Shown here: positions 8,292 to 15,693 of the stretch, piece by piece
How the letters are laid out: every line of letters starts with the position of its first letter
Position numbering within the stretch: the first letter of the stretch is position 1
Assembly: GCA_014379105.1 (NCBI GenBank)
Contig: JACMML010000095.1
Span: forward strand, 1-32,484
Length of the DNA stretch: 32,484 nt
Direction of reading: 5' to 3'
Source: Phycisphaerae bacterium
GTDB taxonomy: Bacteria > Planctomycetota > Phycisphaerae > Tepidisphaerales > Tepidisphaeraceae
Program-made: the position numbers and the translations under genes
Notes under the pieces: model-generated
What the model was told of the DNA's origin: nothing
Databases searched by the model: none
Seen by the model: only the letters and a program-made list of their open reading frames with translations

Positions 8292-10173
8292 CACGCGACA
8301 ATCGCCGAACCGATGGCTCGGGCCTGCCGTCGCGATTGCACTTGTCGGCGCGGTGATTTTCCTGTTATGCGGCGGCTCGACGATCGTCGTCATCGCGTGG
8401 GCGCTGACGGATATTCCAATGGTCTGCGCGTGGCTGATCGCCGGGGCTGGGTATGGCCAGCTGGTTGTGCGCCCTCGAGATACGCTGCTGGGTTGGGTGA
8501 CCAAAGCCTCAGTTGGCATCGGTGCGATGGGGCTGTTGTTTCATGTAATGGGATTAGCGGGGCTGCTCGGGCGCATCTCGGTGATCACGATCGTCGCCGG
8601 CGGGATGGTGATTGCGATCGTTAAGTTCTTCCTGTGCCACGGGCTTCCAGCCCGTGATGCGGTTAGTAAACACGGGCTGGAAGCCCGTGCCACAGGACAT
8701 ACCTGGATCGCCTGGCTCGTACTGTCTCTGCCTCTGGGCATCGCAATTGTGTGCGCGTCGATCGCGCCGGGGCTTCTGTGGAATCCGCTCGATCCGCATC
8801 CGTACGATGTGATGTCGTATCACCTTCAGGTCCCGCGCGAATGGTACGACGCCGGGCGCATCATCCCGCTGACGCACAACGCCTTCAGCTTCTTTCCGAT
8901 GCTGATGGAGACGCATTACCTCGCGGCCATGCACGTGATGGGCGGGCCGTGGCGGGGGATGTACGTCTGCCAGTTCGTCTCCGTCGCCCACGGCGCACTG
9001 GCGGTGCTGGCGGTGGCGGGGGTGCTATTGGAGATGAAGGTTTCGCGCGCCACCGCGTGGTCGGGCGCGGTGATGACCGCGGGTGTGCCGTGGACGCTCA
9101 TGCTGTCGACCGTCTGTTACGTCGAATCCGGCGTGATGCTCTACACCGCACTCGCAGCCGGCTGGGCGATCATCGCGATGCGTGACGGCAAAGGATTTTG
9201 GCTCGCCGGCGCGTGCGCGGGACTGGCGTGTGGAATGAAATACACCGTGCTGGCGATGACGCTGGCGCCGATCTGCGGCGCGCTGTTGTCGATCGGTTTG
9301 ATCCGGCGGCAGAAATCGTGGATGCGCGGCGCCGTTCAGATCGGGATCGTGGCGATCGTGATCGCTGCGCCCTGGTTCATCCGCAATGCAGTATGGACGG
9401 GCAACCCGGTCTTCCCGCTGATGACCGGCGCGTTTGACCGGGCGCATTTCACTGAAGCGCAAGTCGACCGCTATGCCGCCGCTCATCGCCCGCCGGCCGC
9501 CGAGGCGGGGGCTGGACAGCGCCTGTCCGCCGGCTGGTCGCGTACGATCGCCGACCCGCAGTTTGGGTATCTCCTGCTTCCGGTCACCGCGATAGCCGGG
9601 GCGCTGATGATCAAGCGCCGCGATCCGGGCGCGGCGGCGCTGATCGGCATCATTGCGATGATGGCTGGGGTATGGTTATTCGCGACACATGTCGCGCCGC
9701 GATTCATCACGCCGCTCATCCCACTGGCCGCGATCCTCATCTGCCTAGCTGCTATGCATGCGCCTCGCGCGGGGCGCATCGCCGTCATCGCGGTTGCGGC
9801 GTTGCAGTTGTCGATCGGAATGAAGTGGCTGCTGCGCGAGTTGCAGGGCCCGCTGGAGTTCGCAAAGTTCGGATTGTTTCACGCGGACTACCTCTCGCTT
9901 GGCGAGCCACCGGATATCACCCAGGCTCGCGCCGCCGGGCAGACCGTGGCGCTGATCGGGGAGTCGCAGGCTTTCTACTACGTGTTGCCGTCACGGCAGC
10001 TCATTTATCGCAGCGTGTTTGACGTGAACATTCCGCCGGGCGTTTCCACCGAAGACGGCTGGCTCGGGGAGAGTGTTGAATCGCTCCGCGCCCGGGGGAT
10101 TCATGTCGTGATCAATCGGGACGAGCTCGAGCGGCTGTCACGGACGTACAGACATCTGGGTCAAAATCGATAA
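8278..10173 (+). CDS. Polytopic membrane protein, PMT/ArnT-like glycosyltransferase family
   Basis: A 631-residue protein with roughly twelve hydrophobic segments and a short soluble C-terminal part. The loop with DPHPYDVMSYHLQVPREWYD (after ~residue 175) resembles the first periplasmic loop of GT-C enzymes (dolichol-phosphate-mannose mannosyltransferase/ArnT type), where an acidic residue followed by YHL is conserved. ACAGLACGMKYT and APWFIRNAVWTGNPVFPL are also typical of that group. The substrate is unknown. The ATG at 8278 lies inside the hemA 3' end (14-nt overlap), implying coupled translation, although no link to heme is evident. Residues ~118-140 (LCHGLPARDAVSKHGLEARAT) are encoded by an inserted double-hairpin element that falls between two membrane segments and keeps the frame. 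Confidence 0.8.
   Translation: MSKPDTRQSPNRWLGPAVAIALVGAVIFLLCGGSTIVVIAWALTDIPMVCAWLIAGAGYGQLVVRPRDTLLGWVTKASVGIGAMGLLFHVMGLAGLLGRISVITIVAGGMVIAIVKFFLCHGLPARDAVSKHGLEARATGHTWIAWLVLSLPLGIAIVCASIAPGLLWNPLDPHPYDVMSYHLQVPREWYDAGRIIPLTHNAFSFFPMLMETHYLAAMHVMGGPWRGMYVCQFVSVAHGALAVLAVAGVLLEMKVSRATAWSGAVMTAGVPWTLMLSTVCYVESGVMLYTALAAGWAIIAMRDGKGFWLAGACAGLACGMKYTVLAMTLAPICGALLSIGLIRRQKSWMRGAVQIGIVAIVIAAPWFIRNAVWTGNPVFPLMTGAFDRAHFTEAQVDRYAAAHRPPAAEAGAGQRLSAGWSRTIADPQFGYLLLPVTAIAGALMIKRRDPGAAALIGIIAMMAGVWLFATHVAPRFITPLIPLAAILICLAAMHAPRAGRIAVIAVAALQLSIGMKWLLRELQGPLEFAKFGLFHADYLSLGEPPDITQARAAGQTVALIGESQAFYYVLPSRQLIYRSVFDVNIPPGVSTEDGWLGESVESLRARGIHVVINRDELERLSRTYRHLGQNR
8631..8696. repeat. REPIN-like double-hairpin element inserted in frame
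   Basis: Two 26-nt arms (8631-8656 and 8671-8696) are inverted copies with one mismatch, separated by 14 nt. Each arm is itself a hairpin: CACGGGCT-TCC-AGCCCGTG on the left and its inverse on the right. This is the architecture of a REP doublet (REPIN). The total length of 66 bp is exactly 22 codons, and all three bases-per-codon phasing of the host gene is kept. From memory, the CACGGGCTGGAAGCCCGTG core recurs in planctomycete genomes, but I could not check this here. Confidence 0.85.
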
Positions 10174-10187
10174 TTGATAAAACGAAC

Positions 10188-10218
10188 GCAGCCGCGACGA
10201 TTCGATCGTCACGGCTGC
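10188..10218 (-). terminator. Intrinsic terminator between convergent genes
   Basis: Arms 10188-10201 and 10205-10218 pair at 13 of 14 positions around a 3-nt loop. On the minus strand the stem is followed by GTTCGTTTTATC, so it fits best as the terminator of the gene ending at 10258. On the plus strand it lies 15 nt after the stop at 10173 and could stop that transcript too, but without a U-tract. Confidence 0.7.
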
Positions 10219-10257
10219 AGTTCCTCCCGCGTATCGGAGCAGTGATTGCAATAAAGA

Positions 10258-10959
10258 TTAGCGGCGCGCCATTCGACGGCGGGCGACCCAGGCCATCGCG
10301 AATCCGAGCGGGGCGACGACGACCGCGCCCGGCAACGGAACGGCGGCGGTCTGGATGGTGATTTCGCCTTCCTTCAGTTCGATCAGGCCGGCGAAATTTG
10401 GAGCGTTCGGGCTGCCCGCGGGGACGCTGAGCGTGGAAGTGAGTTCCACCTTGGCGTTGGTCCAGCCGGCCGGCAGATTGATCAGCGTCGAGCCGAAGAA
10501 GGTGCCTTCTTCGGCGCTCTGCGGCATCGAGGGGGTAAAGCTCAGGTTCTGTGAGAAGACCGCGAGCGTGGACAGGTTGGTCACCTTCAGCGTGCCGGTG
10601 GCATCGACACTGCCGCCGCCGAGCAGCGACCAGTCGCCGTTCAGTCCGGTGGAGATGCTCGAGAGCGTCCGGCCGGGCTTGGCGTTGAGGATGAACGACA
10701 GCGTATCGCTGACGATCGCCGAGCCTTCGGTGTTGGCCTGAAAGTTGGATGGGAAGAAGACGAATTTGTCATCGGCGACAAACGGGCTGTCGGCGGTGAA
10801 GCGGCCGTTGGCGGTCTGGCCGGCGGAATAGGTGGTGGTCGTTGAAGAGCCCGCCGGCGTCGTCCAACTGGTGGCGGCGGATGCCGCCGAGGCGAGCAAC
10901 GCGACCACTGTGAACGACTTGGCGATTGTAGTCAGCTGTTTTGAAATTGGGCGAATCAC
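10258..10959 (-). CDS. Exported protein with VPLP-type PEP-CTERM-like sorting tail
   Basis: A 233-residue secreted protein. The GTG at 10959 is preceded by GGAG at 10968-10971 with 8 nt between, and yields a proper signal peptide (VIRPISKQLTTIAKSFTVVALLASAASAA); the longer open frame up to 11070 would put 37 unrelated residues in front of it. The body is Ser/Thr/Gly-rich and beta-strand-like, without a known domain. The C-terminus AAVPLPGAVVVAPLGFAMAWVARRRMARR has the three-part layout of exosortase substrates: short VPLP motif, hydrophobic helix, arginine cluster. The expected fate is processing by an exosortase-type protease and display at the cell surface. No exosortase gene lies in this window. 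Confidence 0.82.
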   Translation of the reverse strand: MIRPISKQLTTIAKSFTVVALLASAASAATSWTTPAGSSTTTTYSAGQTANGRFTADSPFVADDKFVFFPSNFQANTEGSAIVSDTLSFILNAKPGRTLSSISTGLNGDWSLLGGGSVDATGTLKVTNLSTLAVFSQNLSFTPSMPQSAEEGTFFGSTLINLPAGWTNAKVELTSTLSVPAGSPNAPNFAGLIELKEGEITIQTAAVPLPGAVVVAPLGFAMAWVARRRMARR

Positions 10960-11285
10960 TGGTGCGTCTCCGAATTCTTGCCGAGCCTCAAAAAAATCCC
11001 GGGCCGGGCTTGCGGGGTTCGTCGCCGCGACAATTACGTCGAATCGCGGATGACACCTCTGATCTATCACTCATTCCAATCCGCGGGCGGAGATTTCAAG
11101 TCCGCGAGCAGTCCGATACCCAACTCGGCAGGGTCGCCTGCGAGCGATGGTCCGTCTCTGTCATCCTTGACGATTATCCCGGCACACTTTGAGGCACATC
11201 CGAAACTGTGCGCCGGGTGATTACATCGGATTGTTCCGAGTGATTGCTGGAGCTTAAAGCGCTGCAGCGCTGTCACTGAACGGTG
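10960..11285. other. 326-bp intergenic region
   Basis: Lies upstream of the VPLP gene and downstream of thiE. It holds a perfect 14-nt palindrome AGCGCTGCAGCGCT (11258-11271), 14 nt past the thiE stop and followed on the minus strand by TTTAAG, which is a weak terminator candidate. It also holds a bulged inverted repeat CCCGGCACA/TGTGCGCCGGG (11178-11217). I see no gene, and no clear promoter for the downstream gene. Confidence 0.45.
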
Positions 11286-12410
11286 TTATTGCATCAGAAG
11301 CGCTTTCAGCTGTCGAGCGACAGCCTCCGGATCATCTGCCACGATCACGGCCGAGCTTACTGCGATTGCCCTCAGGCCCGTTCGCAGTAAAGCGGGCGTA
11401 TTCTCGACATTAATCCCTGAAATCGCAACACTTGGCAATTGAATCGACAACGCCACCGCTTGCGCATACGACAGCCCCGTTATATTGGGTCGTGGTTTGG
11501 TTAAGCTGGGAAAGATGGGTCCTACACCGATGTAGTCCGCGCCGTCCAAAACCGCTTGCTGCGCCTGTTCGATCGCATCCGTGCTGACGCCGACGATCAT
11601 GTCCGGGCCGACGAGTTTGCGGATTTCACGCGCCGGCAGATCGTCCTGCCCGACGTGCACGCCGTGTGCGCCCGATAATATCGCGATGTCTGCGCGATCA
11701 TTGATGATGCAGATCTTATTGTTCGCCCGGCATAGCTCGACGAGCTTCACCGCGCGCCTCAGCAGTTCTTGTCCGCTCAGATCTTTTTCGCGCAGCTGTA
11801 TGCAATCCGCCCCGCCGGCGATTGCCGCCTCGGCGACTTCCAGCCAGGGACGACGGCAAATCGACTCGGTGATTAAGACGTACAGCCGCACATCGCGCAT
11901 CCGCTGGCGGCCGGGGGAGAGCGTGAGCAGGATCGATTTTTCGATGTCGTAGAAGCGGTAGCGGATCGCTTCGATACCCCCGCTATTGAGGGTGGGGCTG
12001 GGCGACGGGGAGGCGGAGCCTTCCGTTTCCCCAAGGGCTGTTGACCCATCGTGCCTCGACTCGCCCTCTGTCTCTATGGATGAGGGAGAAATCTTCATAT
12101 ATTCCTCGATCGTCCGCAGCGCCTCGCCAAGCCGTTTGCCCGCGGCTGTCACGACGGCGGCCAAAGATTCGCGCTCTTGCTCGGTTTCGGTTGTAATGTC
12201 CTTGCCCACGTCTGCGGAAGTATCGCGCGCCGAGACCGCGCGGCGTTGCAGGTCGGCGGTGGCAATTTGGAAGTCGTGACGCAGTTGCTTGAGTTGCCCG
12301 CTTAAACCCGAATGATTGAGCGTAAAGCGGGCATAATCCTCCAGGACTCGAAGCGCCTCGCGGGCCCGGTTACAGTTGGCGTCACAGATACGCAGGATTT
12401 GCAGTTGCAC
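11286..12410 (-). CDS. thiE: ThiD2-ThiE fusion: HMP-phosphate kinase domain plus thiamine-phosphate synthase
   Basis: A 374-residue two-domain thiamine enzyme. Residues 1-~107 (ILRICDANCNRAREALRVLEDYARF ... ALRTIEEYMK) match the ThiD2 domain, reported to phosphorylate HMP-P to HMP-PP without acting on free HMP. Residues ~165-374 are ThiE, which joins HMP-PP and thiazole phosphate: DCIQLREKDLSG, CIINDRADIAILSGAHGVHV, VGVSTDAIEQAQQA and GADYIGVGPIFPSLTKP are diagnostic. Residues ~108-145 form an unusual Ser/Glu/Pro-rich insert in the linker. The only sensible start is GTG at 12410; no Shine-Dalgarno precedes it, and a CTGACG-17 nt-TAGAAT promoter (12448-12420) places transcription start within about 3 nt of it, so the mRNA is probably leaderless. 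No room exists for a TPP riboswitch. Confidence 0.93.
   Translation of the reverse strand: MQLQILRICDANCNRAREALRVLEDYARFTLNHSGLSGQLKQLRHDFQIATADLQRRAVSARDTSADVGKDITTETEQERESLAAVVTAAGKRLGEALRTIEEYMKISPSSIETEGESRHDGSTALGETEGSASPSPSPTLNSGGIEAIRYRFYDIEKSILLTLSPGRQRMRDVRLYVLITESICRRPWLEVAEAAIAGGADCIQLREKDLSGQELLRRAVKLVELCRANNKICIINDRADIAILSGAHGVHVGQDDLPAREIRKLVGPDMIVGVSTDAIEQAQQAVLDGADYIGVGPIFPSLTKPRPNITGLSYAQAVALSIQLPSVAISGINVENTPALLRTGLRAIAVSSAVIVADDPEAVARQLKALLMQ
11976..12089. repeat. In-frame low-complexity insert in the ThiD2-ThiE linker
   Basis: These ~114 nt encode SPSSIETEGESRHDGSTALG followed by ETEGSASPSPSPTLNSGG. They separate EEYMKI from IEAIRYRFYDIEK, which in other ThiD2-ThiE proteins I recall are joined by only a few residues. 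The composition (Ser, Pro, Glu, Gly) is unlike the flanking domains. It could be a captured dispersed repeat or simply an expanded linker. Confidence 0.45.
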
Positions 12411-12419
12411 AGGAGCGTG

Positions 12420-12448
12420 ATTCTATGGATTTAGGCGAGGCTCGTCAG
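12420..12448 (-). promoter_or_regulatory. Sigma-70-type promoter for thiE, leaderless spacing
   Basis: On the minus strand CTGACG (12448-12443) and TAGAAT (12425-12420) are separated by exactly 17 nt; each matches consensus at four or five of six positions. The predicted start of transcription (~12411-12414) falls 1-4 nt before the GTG start codon. The promoter lies over the first codons of the divergent methyltransferase gene. Confidence 0.55.
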
Positions 12449-13444
12449 CGGGCGTTCAACAATGGTTTCAAATCCGCCGCAGACCAGTCCGCCCACCCGT
12501 GGCGGCCGTCGGACGGGTTGCCTTCCAATCAGATCATTCAGGGCAACTGCATTGACCTGCTCAACAGCCTTCCCGAGGCGTGGGTGGACCTGGTTTTCGC
12601 CGATCCGCCTTTCAACATCGGGTATCTCTACCGCGGCTATAACGACAAGAAGAGCGATGAAGATTACCTGGCGTTCTCCGAAGCATGGATGGCGGCGGTC
12701 TATCGGGCGCTGAAGCCAGGCGGGAGTTTTTATCTGGCGATCGGCGACGAGTTCGCGGCCGACCTGTGCGTGATCGCCCGGCGAAAGCTCGGGTTCCACA
12801 TGCGCAACTGGATCATCTGGCATTACACGTTCGGGCAGCAGACCAAGAAGATGTTCGCCAAGAGCCATACGCACATCCTCTATTTTACGAAGGAAAAGCC
12901 GGTCGCCGGACTGACGAACATCACCTTCAACGCCGACGCCGTCCGCGTCGCCAGCGCCCGCCAGACCACCTACGGCGACAATCGCGCGAATCCCAAAGGC
13001 AAATTGCCGGACGACACGTGGTTTCTCCGCCCGCAGGAGACCGCGCCGCACGCCTACTTCGAGCCCGGCTGTGACACCTGGAACATCAGCCGCGTCTGCG
13101 GCACTTTCGCGGAGCGCGAAGGCTGGCACGGCTGCCAGATGCCGATCGGCGTACTCGACCGCATCATCAAAGCCAGCAGCAACGAAGGAGATATCGTTCT
13201 CGACCCGTTCAACGGCAGCGGGACGACATGCGTCAGCGCGTCACTGCTGGGCCGCCGATTCGTCGGCATCGATCAAGGCGCGGAATACGTCGCCTACGCC
13301 CGCAAGCGCATCGAGCACGCCCTGACAGTCAGCAAAGGCCGCGGCGCGACGGTGAACGATAAGCGTCGCGAATCGAAGGTTGAGACTAAGACCGATGCGT
13401 TTGGACGGGCGCGGGTGAAGCGGAAGAAACGCGTGACGGCCTAG
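12425..13444 (+). CDS. Orphan beta-class DNA methyltransferase (N6-adenine type)
   Basis: A 339-residue S-adenosylmethionine-dependent DNA methyltransferase. The catalytic motif IV (FADPPFN, ~58-64) precedes the SAM-binding motif I region (DPFNGSGTT, ~260), the order that defines the beta class to which CcrM and HinfI methylases belong; DPPF points to adenine-N6. The start is fixed by AGGAG at 12411-12415, 9 nt before the ATG. The middle (~130-235) should be the target-recognition part. The C-terminus ends in a basic tail (RARVKRKKR). No restriction endonuclease or specificity subunit is nearby, so it is a solitary methylase that may act in regulation or replication rather than defence. Recognition sequence unknown. 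Confidence 0.9.
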   Translation: MDLGEARQRAFNNGFKSAADQSAHPWRPSDGLPSNQIIQGNCIDLLNSLPEAWVDLVFADPPFNIGYLYRGYNDKKSDEDYLAFSEAWMAAVYRALKPGGSFYLAIGDEFAADLCVIARRKLGFHMRNWIIWHYTFGQQTKKMFAKSHTHILYFTKEKPVAGLTNITFNADAVRVASARQTTYGDNRANPKGKLPDDTWFLRPQETAPHAYFEPGCDTWNISRVCGTFAEREGWHGCQMPIGVLDRIIKASSNEGDIVLDPFNGSGTTCVSASLLGRRFVGIDQGAEYVAYARKRIEHALTVSKGRGATVNDKRRESKVETKTDAFGRARVKRKKRVTA

Positions 13445-13456
13445 CCCGGGTTAGGC
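13439..13456. repeat. Near-perfect 18-nt palindrome after the methyltransferase gene
   Basis: GCCTAGCCCGGGTTAGGC spans the stop codon of the methyltransferase gene. Only one symmetric pair is mismatched. There is no following T-tract, so a classical terminator is not supported; it might be a protein-binding site or a weak RNA hairpin. Confidence 0.3.
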
Positions 13457-13521
13457 GTCGTGACAAACGCGTCATTCTGAATTTGCTTTCTTAGACCACG
13501 ACGGAGTGGTAAAATTCTGCA

Positions 13522-13779
13522 ATGACCGCGGATGCCATTTTTGCTCGCCTTCGTCGTCGGCCCTTCGTTCCTTTCCGGCTGATCCTCAGCAGTGGAACGA
13601 CATATGACATCGTGCATCCCGAGATGCTCTTTGTCTCAAAATCGGGGGTCACTGTTGCGATCTACGATAAGAGCCAATCACCATCACCCGAGGAGATTCC
13701 CGTTCGTGAGGCCTTGGTGTCATTTCTCCACATCGCCGCCACGGAAGATTTACCTCAACCGACGTCTCGCGCCGGATGA
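13522..13779 (+). CDS. Small conserved hypothetical protein
   Basis: An 85-residue protein: IFARLRRRPFVPFRLILSSG then TYDIVHPEMLFVSKSGVTVA. The pattern 'PFxPFRLxLSxGxxYxIxHPE' followed by a short VTVAIYD strand is one I recognise as a recurrent small protein of planctomycetes and related bacteria with no known function; it looks like a small beta-rich domain. No Shine-Dalgarno is near the ATG, but TAAAAT at 13510-13515 sits 6 nt ahead of it, the spacing expected for a leaderless transcript. It lies 77 nt after the methyltransferase and is convergent with the FAD oxidoreductase. Confidence 0.7.
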   Translation: MTADAIFARLRRRPFVPFRLILSSGTTYDIVHPEMLFVSKSGVTVAIYDKSQSPSPEEIPVREALVSFLHIAATEDLPQPTSRAG

Positions 13780-13863
13780 GTAACAAGCGGGCGCAAAGTA
13801 GGTGCGGAGCAACTGGAGAAGATCGTCGAGGCTTTGCTTCTCGGGATAGCGCGTTGTCGATCG

Positions 13864-15069
13864 CTACCGATCGAATCGAAACAATCCAGCCCGCTCATTA
13901 GTTTTCCCCAGAATCGCATCCCGAATAATCCCCGCCGCCAGGACGCTGAAGGTGATGCCGTTGCCGCCGTAGCCGAGTGCGAAGTGGCAGCCGGGCCATT
14001 GCTTGTCGCAGCCGATGAAGGGCAGGCCGTCGGCGGTTTCGGCGAACGTGCCCGCCCAGGCGAATTCCGGCTCGATCGTCACGCCGGGACGCAGCTCGGC
14101 GAACATTTTTAAGAGCAGCTTGATCTTCCTACCGATCAGCGCGTCGCGCTTCTGCGGATCGGCGGTGTTTTCGTCTTCGCCGCCGATGAGAACGCGGTTG
14201 TCGTCGGTCTGGCGGGCGTAGAAGTACGGATCGGCCGACTCCCAGATCAGTGCCCGCTCCGGCCAGGCGCTTGCGACCGCCAGCGGCTGACTTGCCAGCG
14301 CGTACGTGCTCTTGATCTGGCACAATTTTCGCAATCGCGCGAAGGTCTCGGGTGTCTCGTAGCCCATCGCGATGATCAGATGCCGGCACGTCAACTTCAC
14401 GCCTTCGTTGCTGACGAGAGTTTGCCGCGCGTCGCCCAATTCATGCGGCGTGACGTCGGCGGCGAAGACTTTGACTCCGCGCGCCACCGCGGCAGCGAGC
14501 AGCCCGTGCGTGAGCTTAAATGGATCAAGCTGCATGGCGGCCGGGGAGTAGATGGCCGCCGGGCGGTCGATGTCGAAGCGCTCCATCAACTCGCCACGAC
14601 TGAGCACGCTGGCATCAATGCCAATTGCCCGACGGGCCGCCGCCTCTTCCGCGAAGCCCGCGGCATCCTTGTCACGCCGGGCGAGAAAGACGCTCCCGGT
14701 CCTATGCAGGCCGCAATCAATGTCGTGTTGCGCGACTAAATCCGTAAGCTCGTCCAGAGCCTCATAGCTCGCCCGATAGGCCCGCTGAGCGCTGTCCAGC
14801 CCGTGCATCTTCGACAAATCAATCAACGTGGTATCGATCTCGTACTGAATCAGCGCCGTGCTCGCCGGCGTGCTCCCCTCGGCGACGCCGCGCCGATCGA
14901 CAACGACCGCCTCGACTCCCACGTCCGCCAATCGGCAGGCAAGCATTGCGCCGCTGACGCCGGCGCCAATGATTATCACGTCGCAGTGGACGTCGCCGCT
15001 TAGCGACTGCGGAACGACGCGCGGTGTGCTCAGAGATGGCCAGAGCAGACGACCCGTTTTTAAGTCCAT
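13864..15069 (-). CDS. FAD-dependent oxidoreductase (DAO/glycine-oxidase-like)
   Basis: A 401-residue flavoprotein of the D-amino-acid-oxidase superfamily, which oxidises amines or amino acids with FAD. DVIIIGAGVSGAMLACRLAD (30-49) is the FAD-binding Rossmann motif with GxGxxG. GVAEGSTPASTALIQYE is the second FAD contact region, and AWAGTFAETADGLPFIGC plus FALGYGGNGITFSVLAA at the C-terminus are the usual closing FAD/substrate motifs. The ATG at 15069 is preceded by AAGG about 6-7 nt upstream. The first 28 residues extend beyond the Rossmann strand, as in YurR/OrdL-type members. It lies 46 nt after msrA and is probably co-transcribed. The substrate is unknown. Confidence 0.88.
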   Translation of the reverse strand: MDLKTGRLLWPSLSTPRVVPQSLSGDVHCDVIIIGAGVSGAMLACRLADVGVEAVVVDRRGVAEGSTPASTALIQYEIDTTLIDLSKMHGLDSAQRAYRASYEALDELTDLVAQHDIDCGLHRTGSVFLARRDKDAAGFAEEAAARRAIGIDASVLSRGELMERFDIDRPAAIYSPAAMQLDPFKLTHGLLAAAVARGVKVFAADVTPHELGDARQTLVSNEGVKLTCRHLIIAMGYETPETFARLRKLCQIKSTYALASQPLAVASAWPERALIWESADPYFYARQTDDNRVLIGGEDENTADPQKRDALIGRKIKLLLKMFAELRPGVTIEPEFAWAGTFAETADGLPFIGCDKQWPGCHFALGYGGNGITFSVLAAGIIRDAILGKTNERAGLFRFDR

Positions 15070-15115
15070 CAGTTACCTTACGTGCGGTGCGGGCCGCGGT
15101 GTTGGCGACTCGGTT

Positions 15116-15577
15116 TCAGCACGCGCCGCCGTGCTTTTCATGATATCGCTGATGGCGTTCCTCGGCGCGAAAGAATGTGGACGCCGGCGTGATCTCGGTC
15201 TGGATCTCGCCACTGAGCCGTCCCGATTGCGACAAGCGATCGCGCGACTCGGCCGCCGCGACGCACTGCTCCTGGTCATGATAAAAAACCGCCGAGCGAT
15301 ACTGTGACGGTCCATTGCCGCGATGCCTGGCGCTCGGATTGTGGATCGACCAGAATACCTCGATTAGCTGGTCAAATGTCACGCGCGACGGATCGTACTC
15401 CACCTCCACCGCCTCGGCGTGGCCGGTCTCTTTGGAGCAGACGGATTCGTAAGTCGGGTTCGTGGTGGTGCCGCCGGTATAGCCGACGATCACCTCGATT
15501 ACGCCGGGCACTTTCCGGAACGCCGCTTCGACGCCCCAGAAACAGCCGGCCGCGAATGTGGCTTTGTTATTGTCCAT
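15116..15577 (-). CDS. msrA: Peptide methionine (S)-S-oxide reductase
   Basis: A 153-residue repair enzyme that reduces methionine-S-sulfoxide in proteins. [20 protein letters not shown] contains the GCFWG active-site motif with Cys at residue 12; [33 protein letters not shown] and [20 protein letters not shown] are the other family blocks. The ATG at 15577 gives the normal short form; the frame stays open to 15640 with 21 extra residues that look neither like a signal peptide nor like the family. I see no clear resolving Cys pair near the C-terminus except the final AC. It is followed by the FAD oxidoreductase after 46 nt. Confidence 0.95.
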   Translation of the reverse strand: MDNNKATFAAGCFWGVEAAFRKVPGVIEVIVGYTGGTTTNPTYESVCSKETGHAEAVEVEYDPSRVTFDQLIEVFWSIHNPSARHRGNGPSQYRSAVFYHDQEQCVAAAESRDRLSQSGRLSGEIQTEITPASTFFRAEERHQRYHEKHGGAC

Positions 15578-15693
15578 TCCGGCACTGATTCTCGTGTATT
15601 CCAAAACGCCCGCCCAGAACACCGGACCTCGGGGCCTCAACTCGCAAGGGCGGACCGCAGAGCCGCGCGGCGAAGTGACTGTTCAACCGTCGC

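Noticed and set aside
12411-12424. TPP riboswitch for the thiamine gene
   Set aside because: Only 14 bp separate the start codons and no THI-box sequence is present within or around them.
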